Origin: Bacillota bacterium
GTDB lineage: Bacteria; Bacillota; Clostridia; DSM-8532
NCBI GenBank assembly: GCA_023443745.1
Contig: JAEZTB010000058.1
Location: 1 to 64,000, forward strand
Length of the DNA stretch: 64,000 nucleotides
Direction of reading: 5' to 3'
Part shown: positions 58,085-64,000 of the stretch, piece after piece
How positions within the stretch are numbered: position 1 is the first letter of the stretch
Layout: each line of letters starts with the position of its first letter
Position numbers and translations under genes: made by a program
The notes under the pieces: generated by a model
What the model was told of the DNA's origin: nothing
The model's input: the letters and a program-made list of their open reading frames with translations, nothing else
Database searches by the model: none

Positions 58085-58957
58085 ATGATAATTAGAATCA
58101 AGCCTAAAGCACTTATAGCAATTCTTCTGGCAGTTGTTATCATTCAGTTGTCTTTCTTGATGGTAGAAAACTTCTATGTAAAGTCAGTTAATGGGGACGC
58201 GGAAGAAAAGGTAACTATCCCGATCATCCTGTACCACAGTATATTAACAAAAGATAAGATCATTGACAGATATACCATCACCCCCAGTGAGCTTGAAAGC
58301 GATTTAAAATATATTCGTGATAATGGGTATACAACTATCACCATGAGCGACCTGATTGATTACGTTTATAATGGCGAAGCTCTGCCTGTGAAGCCTCTGA
58401 TTATCACGTTTGATGACGGTTATCTTAATAACTATGAATATGCTTATCCCTTACTAAAAAAGTATGAGATGAAAGCCGTTTTATCGATAATAGGTTGTTA
58501 TGCGGATCTATTTACAAATGAGAAAAGCGATAATCTGGTTTATGCACACATAAACTGGGATCAAGTAAACGCGCTAATAGAATCAGGCTGTTTTGAAATG
58601 CAAAATCATACCTATAACTTGCATACCAAAAAGAAAGGGAGAGTGGGTGCAAAAATTAAAAGAGGGGAATCGCTTGAGCATTATGAAAAAATATTGACTG
58701 AGGATATTGGAGGCTTTCAACAGCTCATTACAGACAAAACAGGATACACACCTAATACTTTTGTGTATCCCTATGGAGAAGTAAGCAAAGAGTCCATCCT
58801 TATCTTAAAGAATATGGGCTTTAGAGCAAGTCTTTCAACATACGGTGGTGTTAATTACCTAACTCGAGACCCTGATTTGCTTTTTGGGTTAAAGCGCAAC
58901 GACCGCCCACGGAACATATCAAGTAAATCATTTTTTACCGGTATATACAAAAAGTGA
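58085..58957 (+). CDS. NodB-type polysaccharide deacetylase
   Basis: A 290-residue CE4 enzyme that removes N-acetyl groups from peptidoglycan or another glycan. N-terminal membrane segment (about 9-27), then the CE4 domain: TFDDG with catalytic Asp and metal ligand (D110, D111), HTxxxH metal site (H175, H180, in QNHTYNLH), VYPYG and the C-terminal LSTYGGV. All metal ligands are present, so activity is expected. The ATG follows AAAGGAAG. Upstream is the palindromic repeat rather than an obvious promoter. Neighbouring cwlD and DUF610 genes suggest cell-wall or cortex remodelling. Confidence 0.92.
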   Translation: MIIRIKPKALIAILLAVVIIQLSFLMVENFYVKSVNGDAEEKVTIPIILYHSILTKDKIIDRYTITPSELESDLKYIRDNGYTTITMSDLIDYVYNGEALPVKPLIITFDDGYLNNYEYAYPLLKKYEMKAVLSIIGCYADLFTNEKSDNLVYAHINWDQVNALIESGCFEMQNHTYNLHTKKKGRVGAKIKRGESLEHYEKILTEDIGGFQQLITDKTGYTPNTFVYPYGEVSKESILILKNMGFRASLSTYGGVNYLTRDPDLLFGLKRNDRPRNISSKSFFTGIYKK

Positions 58958-59002
58958 TGAGGAGTTCTCAGTAAGCTATTGATGCAGGTTTGGGTAATAA
59001 AA

Positions 59003-59200
59003 CTATTTACTGCTACTACCACCATTGTTTTTATTCTCCTCGGCGGCCTGTGCTGCTGCAATAGTAAGGATAATACTGCCTACAGCTACTAAAAAATTAC
59101 CTATTATGTTATTCTCATCAGCCGTTTTGCCTGTGGCAAATACAACTGCAAGGGCATCCGCCAGTACAGCCAGTTCAATCGGATCATTGTTACAGGCCAT
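59003..59200 (-). CDS. 65-residue hydrophobic protein of unknown function
   Basis: A small protein beginning MACNNDPIELAVLADALAVV, with two helices (about 8-25 and 34-52, GNFLVAVGSIILTIAAAQAA) and a polar C-terminus (EENKNNGGSSSK). No family is recognised. The ATG at 59200 follows GAGGTGAAAG, so translation is likely; a longer upstream frame lacks a site. Transcription is leftward like cotJABC, from which it is separated by a dispersed repeat. Small Cys-containing hydrophobic proteins near coat genes are often spore or envelope components, but this is a guess. Confidence 0.65.
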   Translation of the reverse strand: MACNNDPIELAVLADALAVVFATGKTADENNIIGNFLVAVGSIILTIAAAQAAEENKNNGGSSSK

Positions 59201-59330
59201 TTCTTTCACCTCATTTATATTGTATGCGGACAAATTTATTAATGTTAGTATATGTGTTGCAGACAATAAAGAAGAAGTTTGGAAGACCACGGGCTGGTAG
59301 GCCATCCAAGCCTCTTCTTTTATGAATGGG

Positions 59331-59373
59331 GCGAGGTATGTGGTGCGGTCCTTACAGAGCACACCTCTATTAC
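59331..59373. repeat. GTGGTGC-type dispersed repeat, copy 5
   Basis: GCGAGGTATGTGGTGCGGTCC, loop, then AGAGCACACCTCTATTACAG. GGTGCG/TGCACC-type arms are partly kept. It lies between cotJC and the small 65-residue gene. Confidence 0.7.
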
Positions 59374-59430
59374 AGGTAATCCCTCGTTGTTCCTGCCGGA
59401 ACGCATTGTGAAGGCAATTACCGGAGGACC

Positions 59431-60003
59431 TTAGAAATACTTTTTCTTTCCCATAGTTTCTTCCACTATTCTGAGGGCTTCACCAAAACGTTGATAATGA
59501 ACGACTTCACGTTCTCTCAAGAAACGCAGGGGATCAATAACATCGGGATCATCGGCCAAACGAATGAGGTATTCATAGGTTGCTCTGGCCTTTTGTTCTG
59601 CAGCCAGGTCCTCATTCAGGTTGGCAACGGGATCTTCCATAGACTCAATATAGGCTGCGGTGAAAGGAACACCGTTGGAATCGGAGGGATAAACACTCCT
59701 CCCATGGATAGCGTACATGGTATCAACATGAAGCTTCTCTAATTCTTCGGGTGGTACCTTGTCCATTAGTTGGTGCACCATTGATCCGATCATTTCTAAA
59801 TGCGCAAGTTCTTCGGTTCCTATATCATTCAGAATGGCCTTGGTTTCCTTATTGGGCATTGAAAACCTTTGACTCAAATAGCGTAAGGATGCAGCTAACT
59901 CTCCATTAGGCCCGCCGTATTGGGTAAGTATGTTTATAGCCATTCTTGGATCGGTTTTACTGATCTTTATCGGATACTGTGTTTTTTTCTCATAAATCCA
60001 CAT
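59431..60003 (-). CDS. cotJC: Spore coat protein CotJC, manganese-catalase-like
   Basis: A 190-residue member of the manganese catalase family found in the inner spore coat, perhaps protecting the spore from peroxide. Ferritin-like four-helix features with metal-ligand Glu/His are visible: GELAASLRYLSQRF, IGTEELAHLEMIG and AEQKARATYEYLIR, then REREVVHYQRFGEAL. It is the last gene of the cotJABC operon and overlaps cotJB by 14 bases. Length and the MWIYEKKTQYPIKI start agree with clostridial CotJC. Confidence 0.95.
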   Translation of the reverse strand: MWIYEKKTQYPIKISKTDPRMAINILTQYGGPNGELAASLRYLSQRFSMPNKETKAILNDIGTEELAHLEMIGSMVHQLMDKVPPEELEKLHVDTMYAIHGRSVYPSDSNGVPFTAAYIESMEDPVANLNEDLAAEQKARATYEYLIRLADDPDVIDPLRFLREREVVHYQRFGEALRIVEETMGKKKYF

Positions 60004-60262
60004 TGCTCATACCTCCTTTATAATCCCATGGCCACGGATCGTTAATCCATTGCCAGCATGTGGTGTTAGGCAGGTATCGGGCGGTTAAAGGTCCAAATTT
60101 GGACTGATATTGGCGCTTTAGGTTTTCAGATTGATCCAGGGCCATTTTGTAGTCCCGGAGAGCGTTTTCATCAGAGGGATGTGTATCTAAAAATAGCTGT
60201 AGATCATAAAGTGCAAAATCGTAAGCCATAATTTGCTCTAATAGTGTTGCCTGTTCGTCCAC
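59990..60262 (-). CDS. cotJB: Spore coat protein CotJB
   Basis: A 90-residue small helical coat protein. The segment AYDFALYDLQLFLDTHPSDENAL and the aromatic C-terminus (TCWQWINDPWPWDY) are characteristic of CotJB. It lies between cotJA (21-bp gap) and cotJC (14-bp overlap), the standard order. It is thought to act with CotJC in the coat; biochemical role unknown. Expression in the mother cell is expected from the operon's candidate SigE promoter. Confidence 0.95.
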   Translation of the reverse strand: MDEQATLLEQIMAYDFALYDLQLFLDTHPSDENALRDYKMALDQSENLKRQYQSKFGPLTARYLPNTTCWQWINDPWPWDYKGGMSNVDL

Positions 60263-60283
60263 GTCATAACACCTCCATATCTC

Positions 60284-60472
60284 TTATTTGATGAGCTCCG
60301 GAAAAACAGTTCCTTCTTTCAAAGCTTCCTGTGCCGGCAATATCTTGCTATAAAGCTGGTAACGAATATAGGCTGTAGCCAGTTCGGGTCTTACAGGCAT
60401 AACTGGAATCATAATGGGCTCACCGGTACAATTGTTTCCTGTATAAACAGTGACGATATTTAGATTATCCAT
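60284..60472 (-). CDS. cotJA: Spore coat associated protein CotJA
   Basis: A 62-residue protein, first of cotJABC. Recognisable are PVMPVRPELATAYIRYQ and YSKILPAQEALKEGTVFPEL, hallmarks of CotJA. I set the start at ATG 60472 because GGAGG lies eight bases upstream; a longer frame from 60514 would begin inside the promoter. It probably helps deposit CotJC in the coat, as known in Bacillus. Confidence 0.93.
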   Translation of the reverse strand: MDNLNIVTVYTGNNCTGEPIMIPVMPVRPELATAYIRYQLYSKILPAQEALKEGTVFPELIK

Positions 60473-60501
60473 ATGGAAGCCTCCATGCTTGTTTCTTTTA
60501 C

Positions 60502-60530
60502 ATACTATGTACAAGCGTGAAGTTTTGTGA
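60502..60530 (-). promoter_or_regulatory. Candidate SigE-type promoter of cotJABC
   Basis: On the minus strand CATAGTAT (60502-60509) fits the SigE -10 form CATAnnnT, with TTCACAA about 15 bp upstream as a weak -35. This agrees with mother-cell expression of cotJ in Bacillus. Confidence 0.45.
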
Positions 60531-60542
60531 AGGGTTAATCAA

Positions 60543-61316
60543 TCAGCGTTTGTCTTCATGAAGCAAGCGATACTCTAGAGCTGTGAGATTGTGGATTTTT
60601 TTAAAAAGTCTACAAAAATTGCCGACATCCATAAAGCCAGTTCTGGCGCAGACCTCTTTAATAGATAGACGTGTCGTGGCGAGCAGCTTCTTTGCCTCTA
60701 GAATTCGTTTCGCCTGAAGAAATTGATAAGGAGTCTGGTGAATCAATTCCTTAAAGACAACATGCAAACGCGGAACGCTTATATCTGCTACTTTTGCCAT
60801 TAGGCCTATATTTATATCCTCATGATAATGATTGTCAATAAAGCTGATTACCCGTTGAATCTCATCGTCACGTTTATTGTTCGGAGGCAGCTTAAGCTCG
60901 GTTTTTCTGCAATGCCAATATAACTGACCAAAGGTGTAATATGAAAGTTTCTCCATATCTCTGGTTTCACTGTGATATTCGGTAAGAACATTATCTATAA
61001 AGGTCTTGAAAGTGAATTTGTCAGCCCAATTGCTAACGGTTTGAACCATGGGCTTATGTCCAGAGTTTAAAGTGATGACTATGCATTCATAAGGATTTTC
61101 AAAATCATTAAGATAGATTGTTTTATCTCCAGGAGCATGCCAAAGTAAGGTTCCGGGTAGAGCCTCTATTGTCTTTCCTTCGTACTCAAAAAAACCCCTG
61201 CCTGCTATGAGAACCTCAATGTCCTGCTGCCCTTCGGGAATAATCCTCGGCAGCGGGTTACTGCCATAAGGTGCTTTAAAATACCAAACATAAGAAACCT
61301 CAGGGATATTAAGCAT
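60543..61316 (-). CDS. AraC-family transcriptional regulator
   Basis: 257 residues: an N-terminal cupin-type sensing domain (about 1-130, with IPEGQQDIEVLIAGRGFFEY and WHAPGDKTIYLN) and a C-terminal AraC DNA-binding domain (about 155-257) with two helix-turn-helix motifs, IGLMAKVADISVPRLHVVF and IKEVCARTGFMDVGNFCRLF. It is divergent from the GH3 glycosidase gene, whose promoter overlaps its own, and probably activates that gene in response to a sugar. The start at 61316 follows GAGGTAA by seven bases. Confidence 0.9.
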   Translation of the reverse strand: MLNIPEVSYVWYFKAPYGSNPLPRIIPEGQQDIEVLIAGRGFFEYEGKTIEALPGTLLWHAPGDKTIYLNDFENPYECIVITLNSGHKPMVQTVSNWADKFTFKTFIDNVLTEYHSETRDMEKLSYYTFGQLYWHCRKTELKLPPNNKRDDEIQRVISFIDNHYHEDINIGLMAKVADISVPRLHVVFKELIHQTPYQFLQAKRILEAKKLLATTRLSIKEVCARTGFMDVGNFCRLFKKIHNLTALEYRLLHEDKR

Positions 61317-61342
61317 TATAATTACCTCATAAAAAATATTTT

Positions 61343-61370
61343 TTGACAATTTACTGAATCGAAATAGAGT
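61343..61370 (+). promoter_or_regulatory. Promoter of the GH3 glycosidase gene
   Basis: TTGACA (61343-61348) and TAGAGT (61365-61370), 16-bp spacing; the -10 box is weak, as is common for activator-dependent promoters. Confidence 0.55.
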
Positions 61371-61373
61371 AAT

Positions 61374-61402
61374 ATTATATAGCTGTTGATATTATATAAC
61401 AA
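61374..61402 (-). promoter_or_regulatory. Promoter of the AraC-family gene
   Basis: On the minus strand TTGTTA (61397-61402) and TATAAT (61374-61379), 17-bp spacing. It lies face to face with the GH3 promoter, so the two compete for the same 60 bp. Confidence 0.7.
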
Positions 61403-61440
61403 TAGAACATTAAATTTATACTTGTTTGTGAGGTGCAGAA

Positions 61441-63546
61441 ATGGAGTATTTAGAAGAAGCTAAAAAAATTCTTGCATCAATGAGCTTAGCAGAAAAAATC
61501 GGACAAATGAACCTGGGTGTTGTAACTAAAGATAATTTATCAGAAATACTTGAAGCCATGAGGCAGGGCAAGTATGGTGCCTATCTGTCCTATGAGGATT
61601 TCAGCTATGACAAGGAAATACATAAAAAGATTATGGATGCAAGCCGAAATAGCAATACGGGTATTCCTGTCCTTTATGGAAAAGATGTCATACACGGGCA
61701 TTGGACGATGTTCCCCATTGGCTTGGGAATGGCGGCAAGCTTCAATCCGAATCTGGTGGAAGAGGCCATGACTGTGACAGCAGCTGAAGCCAGCTCGGAA
61801 GGAATATTCTGGACCTTTTCCCCCATGATGGATATTGCACGTGATCCTCGATGGGGACGCATAGCGGAAGGCTTCGGGGAAGACCCTTATTTAGCCTCAC
61901 GAATGGCCGAAGCGGCAGTCCATGGATTTCAGGGGAGAAATGCCAATGACCTTAAAAACCCTGATAGAATTCTTTCTTGTCCCAAGCATTTTATTGGTTA
62001 CGGTGCTGCTGAGGGCGGAAGGGATGCCAATACTGTCGAGATCTCACAATATACCCTTCTGAACATATACTTCCCTCCATTTTTAGCTGCCATGAAGGCG
62101 GGGGCAGGAAGCCTTATGTCAGGCTATCATGATTTGAATGGTGAACCGGTCTCAGCAAGCCGCACCGTGCTTACCGCTCTTGCTAAAGAATTAGGTGAAT
62201 TGGAGGGCTTTATTGTCAGTGATTACGCAACCACATCACAGCTTTGCCAATTCCGGTTTGCCGAGGATAAAAAGAAGGCTACCGCTCTCTCAGTAAATGC
62301 CGGGCTTGATATGGACATGTGTTCCTTCTGCTTTATGGAGCATCTGGAGGACTTGGTCAAAGAAGGTATAGTCCCCGAAGAAAGAATTGATGATGCGGTT
62401 CTTCGTATCCTGTCCATGAAGCTCAGGCTTGACCTTTGGAATCGGGAAATTAAGCCGTTAAGGGATCGAAACAATTATACCTTGTCCCAGAACTCCTTTG
62501 AGCTTACTGTCGAAGCGGCACGTCAAGCTTCGGTTCTTCTTTTGAATAAGGACTCTGCGCTTCCGCTTTCCAAGGATATTAAAAGATTATATGTGGCGGG
62601 ACCTTTTGCCAAAGCTAAAAATGAATTTTTCGGATGCTGGTGCCTGGATGGCATAGCGGATGTCATAATGCCTCTATACGATATTTTGAAAAATAAACTG
62701 AAGGATATCGAAATTAAATATGGGGAAGACCCCTTTACCGATCGAGTGGTCAGGAACGTGGAATTTACAGATACGGTTCTCTACCTTGCGGGAGAAAGCC
62801 CGGAACGTTCCGGTGAGCGAAATAATATCGCCCATTTGAGCTTACCTGAAGGCCAAGAGGAGCAAATCCTGTCATTCTATAATCAGGGGAAAAAGGTTAT
62901 TCTGGTGGTTATAGCAGGTCGGCCCTTGAGCCTTGCCAGAGTCCTTCCCTATGTTTCGGCCGTACTATATATCTTCCACCCGGGTACCGGCGGAGCAGAA
63001 GCCATATCACGGATTTTAATCGGGGAAGCTGAGCCTGGCGGACGCCTTCCGGTTACCATACCCTGGTCCGAAGGCCAGATACCGCTTTATTATAATTCTA
63101 TACAGACAAGAGATGACAGGCCTGAACATCTGCGGTATATCGACATGACGGAAAAACCGCTTTTCAGCTTTGGATACGGACTTACATATACCAACTTTGA
63201 CATAGCAGACATCAAGATTGACCGGCCACAAATCAAAAAGACTGAAAAGATTAAAGCATCTATTCGTGTGAGCAATACAGGTATGCGCGAAGGAGAGGCT
63301 GTTGTTCAATGCTACATACAGGATTGCGTTTCATCTCTCCTAAGGCCTGTGAGGGAGTTGAAAGGCTTTAAGCGGGTGGTGCTCAAATCAGATGAATGTC
63401 TGGAGGTAGACTTTACTCTGGGAGCTGATGAGCTCGGTTATTTCAACCATCAGGGAGATTGGATTGTGGAGCCGGGCTGTTTCAAGGTTTTTATTGGAAC
63501 CGACGTGGACAATACTTTAGAAACTGAATTTGTGGTAACAGAATGA
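61441..63546 (+). CDS. Glycoside hydrolase family 3 enzyme
   Basis: A 701-residue intracellular (no signal peptide) GH3 enzyme, probably a beta-glucosidase or beta-xylosidase. The barrel domain (about 15-330) has YGKDVIHG, FSPMMDIARDPRWGRIAEGFGEDP, KHFIGYGAAEGGRD and the nucleophile D261 in FIVSDYATT. The sandwich domain (about 370-560) and a C-terminal fibronectin III-like domain (about 600-695) complete the standard three-domain form. Precise specificity is not visible. The ATG follows GAGGTGCA. The divergent AraC gene is the likely regulator. An 18-bp terminator hairpin follows. Confidence 0.93.
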   Translation: MEYLEEAKKILASMSLAEKIGQMNLGVVTKDNLSEILEAMRQGKYGAYLSYEDFSYDKEIHKKIMDASRNSNTGIPVLYGKDVIHGHWTMFPIGLGMAASFNPNLVEEAMTVTAAEASSEGIFWTFSPMMDIARDPRWGRIAEGFGEDPYLASRMAEAAVHGFQGRNANDLKNPDRILSCPKHFIGYGAAEGGRDANTVEISQYTLLNIYFPPFLAAMKAGAGSLMSGYHDLNGEPVSASRTVLTALAKELGELEGFIVSDYATTSQLCQFRFAEDKKKATALSVNAGLDMDMCSFCFMEHLEDLVKEGIVPEERIDDAVLRILSMKLRLDLWNREIKPLRDRNNYTLSQNSFELTVEAARQASVLLLNKDSALPLSKDIKRLYVAGPFAKAKNEFFGCWCLDGIADVIMPLYDILKNKLKDIEIKYGEDPFTDRVVRNVEFTDTVLYLAGESPERSGERNNIAHLSLPEGQEEQILSFYNQGKKVILVVIAGRPLSLARVLPYVSAVLYIFHPGTGGAEAISRILIGEAEPGGRLPVTIPWSEGQIPLYYNSIQTRDDRPEHLRYIDMTEKPLFSFGYGLTYTNFDIADIKIDRPQIKKTEKIKASIRVSNTGMREGEAVVQCYIQDCVSSLLRPVRELKGFKRVVLKSDECLEVDFTLGADELGYFNHQGDWIVEPGCFKVFIGTDVDNTLETEFVVTE

Positions 63547-63585
63547 TGGACTTTAGGCTTTAAACAATACTTTATTAACCTTCGA

Positions 63586-63637
63586 GATGCTCTTTGAAAA
63601 GTCTTGCGACTTTTCAAAGAGCATCGAGCTTTTTTGT
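63586..63637 (+). terminator. Strong rho-independent terminator after the GH3 gene
   Basis: A perfect 18-bp stem with a TTGC loop (63586-63603 with 63608-63625), followed by GAGC and six T. Confidence 0.95.
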
Positions 63638-63906
63638 ATACTTTTTAATAAAGCACCCTTGTTCATATAATAAAATGGGCCGTCAATTTTCTTATAGAAT
63701 GTGCAGGCATAGGAAAGAATAGCAAATGTATTGAAACACCAGAGTGAAGTAAAACAGCGCACTTTGACGTATCCAGTGCTGGAAAAGACAGCTGGATAAA
63801 AGAGGGTATGGTTTGCTTGCCGAATGAGCTGGAATATAGGATAATAGGAACATTGGTAAAACAAAGACAAAACAATGGTAAACCAACGGGTAAGGAGTTT
63901 TGTACT
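63638..63906. other. Intergenic region, nothing recognised
   Basis: About 270 bp between the GH3 terminator and the next gene. No convincing gene, promoter, structured RNA or repeat was seen. Frames on the minus strand here lack ribosome-binding sites and family resemblance. Confidence 0.6.
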
Positions 63907-64000
63907 ATGGCAGATCAAGAGGTTCGCATAAACATAAACGGACAGGATTTAATGATTGAGAAAGGAACCAGGATAGAGGAATTGGTAAAGGGTCAGAGAG
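63907..64000 (+). CDS. Start of a TGS-domain protein (5' part; possibly a uridine kinase-family protein)
   Basis: Only the first 31 residues lie in the window: RININGQDLMIEKGTRIEEL, a beta-grasp (TGS/ubiquitin-like) opening. Clostridial uridine kinase-like proteins and threonyl-tRNA synthetases start this way; the longer family cannot be decided without the rest. The ATG follows AAGGAG by nine bases. Confidence 0.6.
   Translation, partial: MADQEVRININGQDLMIEKGTRIEELVKGQR

Noticed and set aside
63553..63918. 121-codon leftward frame in the gap after the GH3 gene
   Set aside because: It includes the 18-bp terminator hairpin as coding sequence, lacks a start signal and resembles no family.

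Overview
The window reads as a chromosomal segment of an anaerobic, spore-forming, Gram-positive bacterium of class Clostridia. The evidence is a complete clostridial-style division and cell-wall (dcw) cluster with two PASTA domains on SpoVD, a MurE carrying the DNPR motif of the meso-diaminopimelate type, sporulation genes (cotJABC, cwlD, spoVD/spoVE), an [FeFe]-hydrogenase-like sensor, ferredoxin-type Fe-S proteins and SLH-domain surface proteins. No species can be named from the sequence alone.

Layout. 1-10.4 kb is a mixed accessory region: a possible IS21-type insertion end at the left edge, a DtxR/MntR-family regulator, a YtrA-type GntR/ABC exporter operon with a clear operator and promoter, an SDR dehydrogenase, a hydrogenase-like/methyl-accepting fusion sensor, S-adenosylhomocysteinase, a HAAS/DUF4097 membrane protein and a diguanylate cyclase. 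10.6-15.5 kb holds a pair of M16 peptidase-like genes and lgt-rodA. 15.7-30.7 kb is the dcw cluster: mraZ-rsmH-ftsL-spoVD-murE-murF-mraY-spoVE-murG-murA-ftsQ-sbp-ftsZ. murD is absent from its usual place between mraY and spoVE. A tRNA-Thr(CGT) follows ftsZ. 31-38 kb carries housekeeping genes: an HPr-like protein without the catalytic histidine, mtaB, ireB, an aldo/keto reductase-ferredoxin, an FMN riboswitch with ribU, and eno, then an unknown zinc-ribbon-like membrane protein. A DUF421/DUF4363 pair reads leftward at 38-39 kb.

39.2-46.1 kb is a compact operon for a divergent Tad/Flp-like (type IV pilus-related) secretion machine: an SSB-like OB-fold protein, a CpaB-like SAF protein, a TadZ-like ATPase with a degenerate P-loop, a TadA/CpaF ATPase, two TadB/TadC-like membrane proteins, a 48-residue pilin candidate and two pseudopilin-like proteins. 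No relaxase, integrase or prepilin peptidase is seen. It is followed by three large exported proteins (two with SLH domains; one of 1967 residues with PKD/Ig-like folds, an internal duplication and no visible anchor). The first of these sits behind a structured 5' leader that I could not assign to a known riboswitch class. I infer that pilus machine and surface proteins form one surface-display locus, but this rests on position only.

56-64 kb is wall and spore related: CwlD-like amidase, two deacetylase-fold proteins, a small unknown protein and cotJABC (leftward), then a divergent AraC regulator/GH3 glycosidase pair and the start of a TGS-domain protein.

Small dispersed repeats run through the window. 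One family (about 40 bp, with GTGGTGCG) supplies a terminator hairpin in one place and apparently the ribosome-binding region in others. A second palindromic family occurs in three copies in both orientations. An 80-bp palindrome is shared between the variable P4 arm of the FMN riboswitch and the leader of a polysaccharide deacetylase. A degenerate 17-nt tandem array fills the gap between rsmH and ftsL.
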